From positions 14,017,806 through 14,081,805 of the forward strand of contig OZ029921.1 in assembly GCA_964023275.1 (NCBI GenBank): a stretch of DNA of 64,000 bases, given 5' to 3'. The notes below the pieces were generated by a model, which searched no databases, was not told the origin of the DNA, and was given only the letters and a program-made list of their open reading frames with translations. Positions 45,817-58,371 of the stretch are shown here, in pieces (position 1 is the stretch's first letter; each line of letters opens with the position of its first letter). The DNA is from Norana najaformis. Its lineage: Eukaryota; Annelida; Clitellata; Crassiclitellata; Hormogastridae. A program made the translations under genes and the position numbers.

Positions 45817-48800
45817 ACTGTTTACTTCCTCTTTATTATTGCATGTTGGGTATAATTTTATACATTTGACGGACCAGTTCTACTTGAATGTAATATTGAT
45901 TCCGCGTCATGTGCTTCATAATGTGTTGGAAAAGGTCTCTGTGATTAGCTCGACGTTTGTTAGTTTGGAGTTAACCTTTGCAGCAATAACATCAGAGATG
46001 TATTACTGGGGCTTTTATTTGTTACCATAAATTGTCTGGAACAGGACAGAAACCCTTTCAGAATCAATTAATCAGTGCAATATACTTAAATAGCCATTAG
46101 ATGCGTGTAGATGCGAATGAAAACGAGCTGGAGCTACAAAAATAGCGAGACAGCAGCAACAACTAAAAACAAAATAACAAACTTCATTCAACCTGACAAA
46201 AACAAATCAACTCCCACGAATGCTACTTTTCTTTACTTCTCTCTCTCTCTCTCCCTCTCTCCCTCTCTCCCTCTCTCTCTCTATCTGTCTATCTATCTAT
46301 CTATCTATCTAGCTATCTTTCAAGCTCCTTTCCTATTTTAATCCTCCCTACTTTATTTCATTCCATCTGCCCCTGACTGTCCGCCTTTGTTCTTTCGCCT
46401 CAATCTCTCTCTCTCCCTCTCCCTCTATTTTTCTCTCTCTCCCCTCCCTCACACACTTTTAAATGACATCTCTTTCGTCAGCAAAAGCAGCATCCTGTGT
46501 GATAATGATAATGAAACCTTACCCTGATCCACCCAGACTGCCTCGTTTCCTTTTTTTCTCAACTTCAACACAACCCACCGCCACAGCTCCTGTCTTCTTT
46601 CTCTGGCCTTCTGAAAACCAGATTTTGGTCTACCTCTGGTATCTCTGGACAATCCCTCTGACTTGACGCAGCTCTCGTAAATAAGCTGGTGCCTTGCGCT
46701 TAGCTTTAATTAATTAAGGCAGCGCTTTAGAAATTATCGTGATTACGAATATCAATCATAGTGATGAAAATGGTTGCTGATTAAGTTGTTGCTAATAATG
46801 ATCACAATAATGATTATAATAATACCGACGACCAGATATGTCATGACTATGCTCAGGATGACAGTTGATTGATTAAAACCTTGTTGCTTACCTTTCTATG
46901 TAAAAGTTAGACTGTCTGCAATCGTGCTACGCTGTTAACGTTGCTGGCAGGAAAGGCGTGTGCAGCAGAGTAGCGTATGTCTGCACTATTCTTCCTCTTC
47001 TTCTGATTCCTTTGTATCTGTGTCTTCTGCACTTTCTGTCTCTTCACTGCGACCTTCAGTGCTTTCAGTGAAGCGAAGATGGCGGCCAACTGCACCTATT
47101 ATACGATCGTTGTCGTCGTCGTCATTAGGCTGAGGCTGGGTAACGCAGACTCCCACTACACCACACCAGTCACTCTTCGTAGTTGGCGCGTACTACATTC
47201 AATATTCATGACACTTATTTCAATATTCACGAGGCTTTGTCATTCAATATTCAAGAGGCTTCTTCGTCACCCTACAAGTCGGTCGGTCGGTCGGTCGGTT
47301 GGTCGGTCGGTCGTGCAGCTGCACAGCTTCTGTCGTGGAATCGGGCCTTGGCTCCGGATGCCCCAGCGACCTCATTCGCTCGCTTATGGCGCCAAACAGA
47401 TGTAAAAATAATAACCACGCCTTCGTCAGATGTCGTGAACAGCAGCATCTTCGATATCACAGTCACAGTCGTCGTCATCATCGTCATCATCATCAACATC
47501 TTCATCATCATCATCTATGTCAATAAAAATCAAAACGGTATAGCTTCACGCACAAATCACTCTATAAAATAGAAATTGATAAAAGAAACCCTCGAAAATT
47601 ATCGGCAGTCGGGTTTCCGCCTTGGCCCAGCTGGGTAGCCGAAACTCTTCCCGGCCCCTTGCGGCCCCAAGCCTTTGTGAATTTAAATGCTAAATTTCTA
47701 CCTCCTAGCGAAAATTTTACAAATCCAACTTTACTTCAATAAAGCAACCTTAGTAGTTTTATAAATTCCCTCAAAACCTGGATTCACTATTAATACGCTA
47801 GGAACCTCTGCATGACCTGTTTGACCTCCATGTATGACCTGTATGACCCATGACCTGTATGGCCTTCATGGTTTAATCCTGCACTGATGACGGCAATTCA
47901 GTTTTTTTGTATATCTCGGATCTCGAACCTGGATTCAAGATATCCAAACTCCCCGACCCTTAATTTCCGTGTAGTGATTTGTGATGCACTCACCTCCTCG
48001 AACAGACTTCCGAATTCTACTTTCTCAGCTGTATTGTAGAATTTATGTTCAGATTTAGTGGTCTGTGTGATCGATTAGGTGCTTAGAACGAGCTCGCCTT
48101 CATACCTTCAACCGAAGTTACTCCATATAACCGCCTTGCATCTTAAGCGTGTAGGTATCACTCTCTTCAACGCATCACTGCCAAGAGCTCCGTGCATCCA
48201 ACCTCGCACCCAAGAAATGGAATCAACTGTCAAATCTATCATTATCAAGGAAGGCCTAAACATTCGTTCTCGCTGATTTGCTAACACTCACTACTAGCTT
48301 ACAAACACTTGTAGCTCACTGGCTACCAAACACTGACTAATCACTGTCTTACAAACACTTACTACTCGCTGGAAACGTAGTTGTGTTACGACTGTCGGTT
48401 ATGAATCATTTTGAAGCTCTTGTCTGCAAAATCGATAGGCAAAAGGGTTCGGTTCCAGATCAAGATCCAAAAGATATAATTATATTGATCTCGTGTCCCT
48501 GGACATGAAGAGTTGTATACATGGACATCGGAACAACAAGGGCCAGATGACCATGGACCCCCCCCCCAGCTAGGAAGCTTTGAAGGCCAGAAGTCATATG
48601 GGTCCAAATTTGTAACACTAAAAAAATTCAATTTTTCATAATGTGTCATGGAGTTGAGAATACAAGCATCTTTTTTGATGCTGACTGTCGTTTTATAGAA
48701 AGCAGGATTGTCAGCAGGTAGTTCTAACAGTAGATGACTCTAGTTATGGGTGCCGGCTCAAAGGGTCGGGGAACCACAAGATGCCACTCATAAGTCCATG

Positions 48801-50030
48801 ACTTCCATTTGCAAACCTGGGGGTCAGAAGTCTCTTTAGCACTCATTTTATAGCTTTGAGGTTTTGATGTAGATGCGCACAAGTACTGTCATATCTATGC
48901 AACTATCATCTGCTGGGCAGTTTTCAATTTAGATCCTCCTCAGTTTAGGAGTGAAGGTGTCGTAGCCGGTTGATGCAAATAACTTAATCTAAAATGTCTG
49001 GCGGTGCTCTGGAAGCATACCTCTTAATCGTGATCGATTGCTACTGGGCCAAAATCACGCTACGTATTCTGGTTCGGAATACGGAGGATGATTTTTTATT
49101 TTTTTTAAAGACTCATTCAGTTGTGAATGATGATTAGTTTGATTGGCAGTTGCAGAACTGATAGTAGCCGCATTTTGTTATTCCTCGCGCCATCAGGTCT
49201 GTGAAGGACTGTCATTCGTCATTAGTTGGGCTGATTGGTAGCCAAACGACGAAGGCCTTCCACAGTGGACGGTTGGTCTCACACTCTTGAGACACTGAAT
49301 TTGTAGTTTCTCTGTTGCAGGTGCCATATTCGAGTCTGAACTCAACATTGTCTGGTGATAGTAGAGCAAAACTTATTTGATTTGACAGAGTAGGACTAAT
49401 TGAGAGGTCTTCGCCTTTGTATCTTTCGCTTTGCTCGATGAAGTGCACCAATAATAATATGAACTTTATTTTGAAGTATTAGTTGTGATTAAAGGAATTT
49501 AAACAAAAGAAAAAGAAATAAGCAGAGGGTTGTACGTTCTTAGCTGATTATAAACATTCTATCACTTGGTGGTCCTTCATTGCCGCCGAAATTGCCCGAC
49601 ATAGTAAACGCGATTATGGGTAGCTGTAGTTTTCCAGTACAAACGGATAAATAGGTCATTACGTCAGAGGCGCTTATTCTATCTTTGAAAATTACAGCAA
49701 TATCAGAGAGGCATAGAGCAGCAGAAACTCTGGAGAGCATCTTCCCTTTGTCCCTACCGATCAACGCACTTAAAAGCCAGACATTAAGAAAACATAAAAG
49801 CAAAACGCAATGACAACGTTTGTATTTGTATACAATTCATTCAATTGCATACAATTCATAATGTCTGAAGCCTATAACCTGAAGGGAATTAATCAAAATA
49901 TCTACGTAAACAAGAGTATTAGCTGTACTTTAGTCATAGGAAAGCCAGTACCAGTGGACGCCAGGCGCTGTGGAGGTAAGCAACAGTAAGTACTTCGATG
50001 GCTTACCACCAGTTCATTACCAAACAACCA
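45680..50030. other. No gene recognised; microsatellites
   Basis: Contains (TC)n at 45772-45814 and 46238-46282 followed by (TATC)n to about 46310, more TC at 46400-46440, (CGGT)n at 47279-47312, (ATC)n at 47465-47515, degenerate TGACCTGTAT units at 47815-47875, and ACAAACACT units at 48285-48365. Minus-strand frames at 49.2-49.8 kb have no recognised domain. Confidence 0.4.
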
Positions 50031-50039
50031 TGGCACACA

Positions 50040-51711
50040 AACCACAAACTACAATCAGGTAAATTTCCAGATCACCCACACAGACAGAGAGGCAGCTTAT
50101 ACTGTAGTGGATAAGCAGTTTGAAAAAGGTACGTGTCGAGTTGAGAACGAAATGGCACAGATTTAGTACAGGAATCATATGCTCATGTCATGATGCGTTA
50201 GTTATGACTCTACCTAAAGTGTTTTAAACTCTCTGCGATTTCTGAAAATTTGACTTCTTGAAACAATTGAGAAACGAGGTTCAGTGAGCTTGACACCTAG
50301 AGACCAGTGCATTCGCCAGAGATATGTTAAGGCGTCAATCGATGGTCGCTTCAAGTCATAATCGGAGTCAAAAATCATATATCGTTGGAGAAGCTGGGTC
50401 GAATTCCGATGGGTCAGAGAAACCAGAAGCCAGGCTACGGTGGGGAAGCGAGTAGAAAGAGATGTGTCTTTAGCTTTGACCTGAATGAAATCACATAACT
50501 GACCGAACGAATAGAACTTGGCAACAAATTCCAAAGCCGTGGACCAGTAACCGAGATCGCTTTGGAAAACTGCCCTGATACGAGGGAAAACAGGAGTCCA
50601 TTGATCCAGTGTAACATTTGTTGGTATGACGGCTGATTCAGATGTAGTACTTTGTGAACTATAGCACAGCTATAGCGCAGCTTTTGGATTCTTTGTTCGA
50701 TGAGCAACCAGTGCAAGGAATGCAGTATTGGAGTGATGTGTTGATACAGTAGGTGTTTTTGTTATGGCTCTGGTCAGAAGTTTGAACCATTTGTAGTTTG
50801 TGAAGATCCCTCTTTGCATTGACAATAAGAAGTGAGTTACAGTAGTCAAGCCTGCTAAAACAAATGTATTAGCTAGTGGGACCAAGACAGTATGAGGCAC
50901 AAGAGAGACAGTTTGAGGCAAAAGAGTTAGTGAGAGACGTAGTAAAGTTAAAGACATCAGCCGACTCAAAATGTGAGTCGCCAAGTTTTAAAACTGTAAG
51001 CCATTCAGACTTCTTAAGTTGCTGTGGAGTGGTCACAAGCAGGAATTTAGTTTTCGACGGGTTAAAGAGGAGTTTGTTGGCCGCTATCCAAGACTGCAGT
51101 TCCTTAAAGGCAGTGGACAACAACTGAAAAGATAAATTACATGACAAGCTGTCAAACGAAATATAAATTTGCATATAAATGATATTCAAGTGAATGATCG
51201 GCAAGTACCTCACTTAGTGGGGTGATGTACGTTGTCAACAAAGGAGAACGAAGCACTGAACCTCTGGGACACCACAGGTTAGCAAAGATTTGACAAAAAA
51301 TTGCTATTCAAGCATACTGACTGAGTTCGTGGAATGAGATACGTAGCAAACCAATTCAGTGCAGGACCAGAAATCCCAAACCAAATGTTGGAGGCAATAC
51401 AGAAAAAGCGAATGATCCACCGTATCAAAAGCAACAGACCAGTCAAGAAGAACAAGTGCTGCCACCCTACCCATGTCCTCCAGAGCGCATGATATCATTA
51501 TAAACAGGACGAAGTTCGGATTCCGTTGAGTGAAACTACCGATATTCTGAATGAGTGCACAAGCAAATGGTGATACTAGAGTTAGACAGTAAACAGAAAA
51601 ATTTAACTGGTAGTATAATAGATGAGGAGGCGCTTGTTTTCTACCTCTTCTGCCGTTAAGACGGCAAGGGACGAATTCCGAGGTCCTGGTTACTGGATCA
51701 GTGCGTCGCAA
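50040..51711 (-). pseudogene. L2/CR1-like LINE RT, decayed (copy 1 of pair)
   Basis: From high to low coordinate on the minus strand: VLLDWSVAFDTVDHSLFLYC (motif A, about 51380-51440), a gap, LQSWIAANKLLFNPSKTKFL (51040-51100, after motif C), then ALVAHRTKNPKAAL. The C-terminal block HWLLIEQRIQKLRYSCAIVH, KVLHLNQPSYQQ, TGPRLWNLLPSSIR (50520-50570) follows, and the 3' untranslated part runs to about 50050. The wording is characteristic of L2/CR1-type LINEs. There are multiple frameshifts. Confidence 0.75.
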
Positions 51712-52307
51712 GACTTACTATTTACTTTCCAGCTGACGCCGGTACCAATTACACTGCTTGGTGACACAGACAACGGTGCATGAAGAACTGGTCTACAATC
51801 GTTGCACAGAATATGCTCGGCAGGCTCGAATCTGCAATCGTTGGATTACAGACCAAGCATGCTACCGTTTAGAACACCGTGTAGCACGATGCCGGTTGAG
51901 CTGTGCTTCAATGAAATTGACGACTCAGCAGTTTTATGTGGCATGTAGTCTGAATATTGTATTGTCAGTGTTCACTGGGAGCTAACCAATGCAAAATTAA
52001 TTTCTTTAACGTTTTTTTTAGAATTTTATATGTGAAAGTGCCACTTGATATCAGGCAGTGGGTCTAGAGAAATTTTAAATTATATAGAAGAATACTAGTA
52101 ATAATAATACCAATTAGACTCTGCTATTGTATTTCTTATATTTATGTATTGCTCTCTCAAATTACGAATAACAAATATACCTGTCGATGGCGTTAAATAG
52201 GCCTATTTGTTCAAGATCTCTGTACATTACCATCTCGGCGGAGTCTCGAGCTCCCTATTAATAAAATTTACTAGTGACTATAATAATAACAATAACAATT
52301 TTCTAAC

Positions 52308-52400
52308 TTACTGAGGGATCATAAATACCTCGGGGAAAAAAACAATAATAATAATAATACAAATAATACTAATATTTATTATTATTATTATTAAACTAGC
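52308..52400. repeat. Dispersed repeat with (AAT)n tail, copy 1
   Basis: CTGAGGGATCATAAATACCT then CGGGGAAAAAA is followed by AATAAT and ATTATT runs. A close relative lies at 55378-55420. The ATT and AAT halves can pair with each other. Confidence 0.65.
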
Positions 52401-52539
52401 AATGATAGCTCGTGTAATAAAAATAACATTAATATTACTATTGAAACTACTTTATTACAATTATTACACTAATTAGTAGCTTCTATCTAATGCACAAAAC
52501 AAGAACCGATGGCGCATCTAAGCCAAGCCACATTCAGGT

Positions 52540-53560
52540 CAATATCCAGAAGGTCAGTCCACTCAGACAGAAAGGCAGCCTACGGTGGATAAGCAGTTTA
52601 AAAAGGTAAGTATTGAATTGAGAACAGATTACATAAGCGACTTTATTACAATTATTACACTTCCTGAACAGGAAGCAAGTGCAGATATTTAAGCACAGAG
52701 GTTAAGAGATTATTTTGATGTGTTAGTTACAGTTCAAGCCAGAGTTTTGAACTCTGGAGTTTCTGCATGTTTGACTTTGTGATACCACGACGAAGCGAGT
52801 TACAGTAATCGAGATGCCTAAAGACCAATGCGTTTGCCAGTGTTATTCTTGAAGACATGAGGGCATATGCCTAGTTCTGCATATGACACGACACTTATGA
52901 CGGCTTACAAATACCATATATATAGTCGGTGAGAGAGTTAATACAAAGACAACACCGAATTTACAAGCAGCATCAGCCAACTCAACAAGCTAGTCACATG
53001 GTTTTAAAGATTTAAGCCATTCAAACTTCCAAAGTTGCTGTGGAGTGCCCAGTAGGAGAAATTCAGTCTTCGATGGGTTAAGGAGGAGTTTGTTACCCGC
53101 CATTCGAGACTGTAGCTCATCAAAGGCATCAGACAATAGCTGCATACGCGAGCAGCAAGACAATCTTTCAAATGATTGTAGATTAAGTGTCATCAACATA
53201 GGAATGATATCCCCGTGAATGATTGTCGAGCAATGTACCTAGTGGCGTGATGTATAATGTAAACAAAGGAGCAGACATGTCAACAAAGCACTAGACGAAT
53301 AATCGCCATTTAAATATACTGATTGAGTGGGTGGGTTAAGATAAGTAGCAGACCAATGTAAGGCAGGACCAGAAACCCCAAACTTGTGCTGGAGACGATG
53401 CAAAGGAGGAGAATTATGGTGAATTATATTATGGTCCGCAATATCGAACGCCGCGTACAAATTAAGAAGATCAAGTTCTGACATCCTACCCTTATTCATA
53501 TATTACATGATGTTATTGTGAACAACAAGAAGAGCGGATTCTGTTGAACGAAATTTATAG
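52540..53560 (-). pseudogene. L2/CR1-like LINE RT, decayed (copy 2 of pair)
   Basis: Minus strand: LDLLNLYAAFDIADHNIIHH (motif A, about 53440-53470), LQHKFGVSGPALHWSATYL (53340-53400), and LQSRMAGNKLLLNPSKTEFL (53060-53120). The 3' part shares AAGGCAGCCTAC-GTGGATAAGCAG-TTGAGAAC with copy 1 of the pair (near 50085-50145), so both copies belong to one family and lie head to tail. Frameshifts are frequent. Confidence 0.7.
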
Positions 53561-54354
53561 TATATAGGCTGAAGTGAATTGATATAAAATTCAAAGTTGT
53601 GATGGGTCTGTAATTAGTAGGCAGATCGTCGGTGTCGAGAGAAGGTTTCTTTCACAGAGGATGAAATATGGAAAGAGCAGAATTGGATGGGAAGGATCCC
53701 TCATGCAATGAGAAATTGACAATTAATGCAATGGTTGGATATTACAAGCTGGAAATAGTGATTTGCTCATCTTTCAAATTCAACATGCGTTTCAAAATAC
53801 ACTGTATTTTAAGAAGCATACTGTATTTGAAGTATAATCTTTTCAGCAATAATATAACTTTCGCATGGCCATAATTGAAAAGGTCTTGAAATTGACTTGA
53901 AACTAAATCAAGTGACTCCGAACCAAACCAAGTATCCATGTGGATTCAAACTTCAAGGCTGCGATCAACGCGATGAGAATCCGAACTTGCGAAGTCTGGA
54001 AACTATTTGTGGCACATCTCAGATTGATCGTATAAGTCGAGGTTTCATCGAGATCAGTGACAAGGGTGAGACAATCTGAATGAAACGTCAGCAGAACTAA
54101 ACAAAGAGCAGTTTTTCAAATGGACCTGACAATCAGACAGATATGTTTCAACAAGCGCCTGAAGTTCGATTATTATTTATGCGAAAGCAGTGATGTTGTT
54201 CGAAAGACTCCGCCTGTGAATGGGTCGAGTGCCAGTGTGGCGTTACATCTGCCTCTACGATGTGAACGCTTTCGGCTTGAAATTGACTGACTTTACAAGA
54301 GACTACTGTAAGACTTGTCTTCTTCGTAAGAGGTGTTAATCGCTCATACGCTGC

Positions 54355-55102
54355 TTAAACGTCCATCTGCCTCTGCTGCTGTGGTTGCTGTTGCTGCAGC
54401 TGCTGCTGAAGCAGCAACTGCTTCTGACGAATGCATCTTTCCAGAGAAGAATAAGCGCTGCAACGTGTTCCGTAGTCAGTAATTACTACAGGTCCAGCGC
54501 CTCCTCTCCCTCCATCTCCTCCTCCTCCTCCTTCTCTGCCTAGGTTCGGATCTTGCTGTCCATTTCCAAATCCAGAAGATGAATACGGCGATTTATCGTG
54601 TTGAGGGGTGACCGAGATGATGGCTGCACCGCTGCACCCGCTCCCCACTCGCATTGGGTCCTGAACAGAAACGACCGTAAGCATGTGATCAGCGGAGTTT
54701 CGCAGACTTTCGGTTCCTCTCTGAGGCGAATCGAAGCGCGACATCGGCGATTCCCAGACTCGTTCACACGGCTCGAATTTGGCAGGATCTGCCTCAAAGT
54801 TCATCTGTTGTGACGGCTGTTGATGCTGGTGTTCGTGGCAGTGATGGTGCGGAAACGGATGGCAGCAAGGTTGCCAAGGGGGAGGAGGACCAAAGCTATA
54901 GTTCTTGAAGGTGTCACCACCTCCACCACCAACAACAACGGTGGTAGACTTTGCAGAAGTCCGAGACTCTGCGCCGGCAGCAGGAGCTCTTGTGGAGGAA
55001 AGGCGAGCACAATTGATCATCGCTGCCGTGTCGTAGTTGCTTTCTAAATAGTTCAGCTGAAGCGAAGAACGTTTCTGCGACATCGATTCTCTGTCCGGTT
55101 TA
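54355..55102 (-). CDS. Last exon: cytoplasmic tail of a membrane protein (248 codons)
   Basis: On the minus strand TTTTTTCCAG at 55103 onwards is a good acceptor. The exon starts with one base completing a Ser codon, then KPDRESMSQKRSSLQLNYLE, and stays open to TAA at 54355-54357. The tail is low-complexity in places: GGGGG runs, FGPPPPWQPCCHPFPHHHCH, a Gly-rich GREGGGGGDGGRGGAG, and a glutamine-rich end (LLLQQQLQQQQPQQQRQMDV). Non-repetitive stretches such as MSRFDSPQRGTESLRNS and ITDYGTRCSAYSSLERC look like docking or phosphorylation motifs. Its phase fits the transmembrane exon at 55863 exactly. The protein is a single-pass receptor or adhesion molecule of unknown family; an Ig-type adhesion protein is a guess. 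The upstream ectodomain exons are not found in the window. Confidence 0.65.
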
Positions 55103-55674
55103 CTGGAAAAAAACAGAGACAAGCTAAAGAATCATTATGACCTAGTTACCAACAGGGGTCTCCTTTCAGTCTATTCTAGCATATTTGTCGTTAGATCGTT
55201 CTTTGCGGGACTTTCCATTCAACAGAAGAATCATAGATTGAGCGATGCTCATTTAAACGAGCAATTGCCTTAATATTAGCAAAAGAGATTTTAATAATAA
55301 TAATAATAATAATAATAATAGTAGTAGTAGTAGTAATATTATTATAACATAATAATAATATTATTATTATTATTATTTCCTGAGCGATCATATGTACCCC
55401 GGGAAAAAATAATAACGGTAATAGAAATACTAATAATAATATTAATTACCAAATGCATTACTTACTTACTTGCTGCCAGTGAATTCAGAGATTCTTAAAG
55501 AAGGTGAATAAGGGACGCGAAAACTGTCAGCATCCCTTGCGAAGTTCGTTATAGTTTATGGTGATCTCAGGTCGTCAGCAAGCGTCATTTTTCGTCAAAT
55601 TGAGGCTGTTCGCCAGCAAGGTTGAAAGCATCGATTATCATTAGAATCCACTTTATTTATAAAAATTATAAAGC

Positions 55675-55745
<71 letters not shown>

Positions 55746-55862
55746 GCTGAATTTCCATCGGATTGGCCCGAATTTCGACTCGTGCATTGTTGCGCTATAA
55801 AATTTCTCGGCTGTTTTAGTCAGAATGAAATTTTGTGCTTAGATAAGGTGTCCTCTTTGTAC
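55103..55862 (-). other. Intron with TAA/TTA microsatellites
   Basis: Bounded by GTACAA donor and TTTTCCAG acceptor. It contains (TAA)n/(TAG)n/(TTA)n at 55288-55375, the dispersed repeat relative at 55378-55420, and a long (ATT)n at 55676-55745. Confidence 0.6.
55378..55420. repeat. Dispersed repeat with AT-rich tail, copy 2
   Basis: CTGAGCGATCATATGTACCC then CGGGAAAAAATAATAA matches 52308-52350 in all but a few bases. In both places it is embedded in AAT/ATT runs. Confidence 0.65.
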
Positions 55863-55938
55863 CTTTTGCATCCGATAACTAAGACTATGACGAGAGCGAT
55901 AAGAATTCCGATCACTGCACCGATTCCAATCGCTAATC
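55863..55938 (-). CDS. Transmembrane-helix exon (76 bp)
   Basis: On the minus strand a GTTTTCTGTGACGACAG acceptor leads into GA plus 24 codons plus AG, then an AAAG/GTACAAAG donor. The codons read LAIGIGAVIGILIALVIVL then VIGCK, a 20-22 residue hydrophobic helix with small residues at the start and a basic stop-transfer residue at the end. The trailing AG joins the T of the next exon to make Ser, preserving frame into the tail exon at 55102. Matching phases and two good splice sites make this a convincing exon pair of a type I membrane protein. The upstream exon must end one base into a codon. Confidence 0.65.
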
Positions 55939-56204
55939 CTGTCGTCACAGAAAACAAGCGATTCACATCCAAGTCATTACATCATAAGCAATAGAAATAT
56001 TGATGCGTCAGTTTGTCTCACATGATATGAAATCCATCGTGCACAGTATGAATATACTTTTATTATATCGTGATTTTAATCGCAAATTTATACAGGACCA
56101 CTTCTGTAAAACTCATCAAGGTATTCCCGACCTGACAACGAAAAATAACAATCGAATAGAATGGCTTTCAAGCGTTACGCAAGGGAGGCTAAGAAAGAAC
56201 AAGT

Positions 56205-56600
56205 AGCTCAACTCACCGGTTGCTAAGCAGCTGATTCCATAAAGATGGACCAACCACAGCGAAGCGTTTATGTTGGGTCGTGGAAGTTTGGGCCGGCGGG
56301 ACAATCAGACCACCCTGTGCAGCAGAGCGAAGAAATCTGCGGCCAAAGATGGATGAGAACGCGAACGCAAACGCGTAGCTCATCGAGATGAGTTGGAGGA
56401 ACACGGTTTGCAAGACAATTTCGCACAAGCATTAAGGTCTTAAACTCAGTTTTTTGCATTGGTAACCTCTGTATTCCTCCCACATGAAACTGAATATATG
56501 CGAACATTGGCATATGGCCAACCAGCCGCGCCGCAGCATTTACAACAGATTGTAGCTGATCAATGCTAGAAAGACTGAAGCTTGCATAAATGGGATTGCT
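56205..56600 (-). pseudogene. CR1/L2-like LINE C-terminus
   Basis: Minus strand reads FKTLMLVRNCLANRVPPTHL (56420-56490), then an FLRSAAQGGLIVPPAQTST stretch and FAVVGPSLWNQLLS (56215-56260). This is the C-terminal block (..GPSLWN.LP..) of CR1/L2-type elements, with a frame change between the parts. Confidence 0.65.
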
Positions 56601-57099
56601 TTAATCAACCCATATGAATGCTTGCGTCAAGGTATTGGAGGCTTGAGTTGTAAGCGCACGGCCTATCACGCGAATCTGGCGCAGATGGTAGAAGCACTTT
56701 GGCATACATTATTCACATGTTCTGACGAGCTCAATATCTGGACCAAGGTCACACCCAGAGCAGGCACGAAGAAAGACATATCATGGAGCAATGCTGCAAA
56801 CGAGGAAGGTCGATGTTAGAAATCTGGCCTTGGCTATCAAACCAGATGTACTGGATTTTCCCAGGGAGATGAGCCGGAGATGGTTGGACGACATCCATAC
56901 ACAAAGCACATCCGATGTCTGAAGCGTTTTCTTCACTCGGGAGATAGCAGACTCTACAGATGAAGATATCCTCTACAGCTGGCCGATGGACATTTGCCTG
57001 AGTTTGATCGCCGGAGACGATAGTCGATCTGGTGAAGGAAATGTAAACGAACATGACGAGAGGGATTTGCATTGATCTTGCAACATCGGAATGGTTCCG

Positions 57100-57647
57100 G
57101 TTCCGGTATTGCAACACGGGGGCTGCAGAATGGCGCCAGCACTGCTCCTATGCTCGATGGATAGGATCATGGATGAGGGTTGGAATGGTTCACTCATCTA
57201 AACTATGCTGATGATGTGGCCCTTCTCGCCAAACACTAAAGATCCCAGTTAAACCCTTGGAGATAATGGATCAGGAAGTAGCCTTTCTAAATTTGGACTT
57301 GAAATCAACGAGCCAAAGCAAAAATCCAGACGACAGTGGACCCATTCCCAACGCTTGATCACATACAGGTGGCAGGAAATCAGGTGGAGCTGGTTTGCGG
57401 TTTCTCCTACCTCGGTTCGCATGTTGAAGCTGATTGGTGGCAGTGGACCAGAGGTTCGATGTCGTGGGTCCATTGCCCGGGAATGCATGAGCAACCTCCA
57501 ACGAGGAATCTGGAGTGGAGTACTAGCATCCGGCTGAATTTCAAAGTCCGGCTTTTCAAGGCATACTTACTGCCTCTGTCTACCTGTACGAAGCTGAGAC
57601 TTGGACGCCTACCAAGGAACTGGTGGCGAAGTTTGATGCTTTCCAGC
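57100..57647 (+). pseudogene. RTE-like LINE RT, 5' part of a split copy
   Basis: Plus strand, frames changing: GCRMAPALLLCSMDRIMDE (motif B region, about 57120-57170), YADDVALLAKH (motif C, 57205-57237), LGLEINEPKQKSRRQWT-like sequence, VAGNQVELVCGFSYLGSHVE (57367-57426), RECMSNLQRGIWSGV, KVRLFKAYLLPL, YEAETWTPTKELVAKFDAFQ (57580-57646). It stops at CTTTCCAGC, where a 724-bp element is inserted, and continues at 58372. Confidence 0.75.
57639..57647 (+). repeat. 9-bp target-site duplication, left
   Basis: CTTTCCAGC, identical to 58372-58380. Removing the insert and one copy restores DAFQQWCLHG, the expected LINE wording. Confidence 0.85.
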
Positions 57648-58371
57648 GCTTCTAGGACAATAACCCCCCGGACAATTACCCCGCGGACAATAACCCCGGA
57701 CAATAACCCCCATGCAAATAACCCCCGGACAGTAATCCCTATACTGATATATTAATTATATAATTATACAAATAATGTATATTAATCATACAGTTTTTAT
57801 ATTAATTTATTAGACATATATTGGAGAACCATGCAACGTCACAGTACGAAATTAAATGTGTAACAGAAACTGCTGTTTATTGTTTATTAGTTTATAGAAC
57901 TTAAAAGGAAAGGTTGTGAGCTATTCTACGTAGATAGTCAAGAACATTGCGCTCATTGTAGTTGCTAATGACGATCAGAATCCGTGCACTGGAGTCAGCC
58001 TACTTTTTCCTTGGAGGTTGTGATGGGTGACCAGCCAGAAATTGGCTGCAGATTTTATAAATTCCATCATGGATAGAAATAGATCAACTTTTTAAACTTT
58101 ATATTTTCCATTTCTATTATATAGTAGTTGACCTCTTTCATGTTGCATGGTAATTCTTTCATGTCTAGCCTGTGCCCAATTGTCTAATAATTGTCTAATA
58201 ATTAGTTTTTGATGTATGGTAAGTCTTTCATGTCTACTCTTTACTGTATGTGCTGTATCAGTACAGGGGGTAATTGTCCGGGGGGTTTTTGCATGGGGGT
58301 TATTGTCCGGGGGTTATTATCCGGGGGTTATTGTCCGGGGGTAATTGTCAGGGGGGTTATTGTCCTGTTAC
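57648..58371. mobile_element. Fold-back, MULE-like non-autonomous element (724 bp)
   Basis: The tips GCTTCTAGGACAATAACCCC and, on the other strand, GTAACAGGACAATAACCCCC are inverted repeats. Each arm (about 57653-57738 and 58264-58366) is built of iterated GGACAATAACCCC-type units, and the arms mirror each other down to GCATGGGGG/CCCCCATGC. The core of about 520 bp is AT-rich and has no ORF. A perfect 9-bp target duplication is typical of Mutator-like (MULE) elements, though the iterated arms recall fold-back elements. The right arm has six or more G4-G6 runs. Confidence 0.8.
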
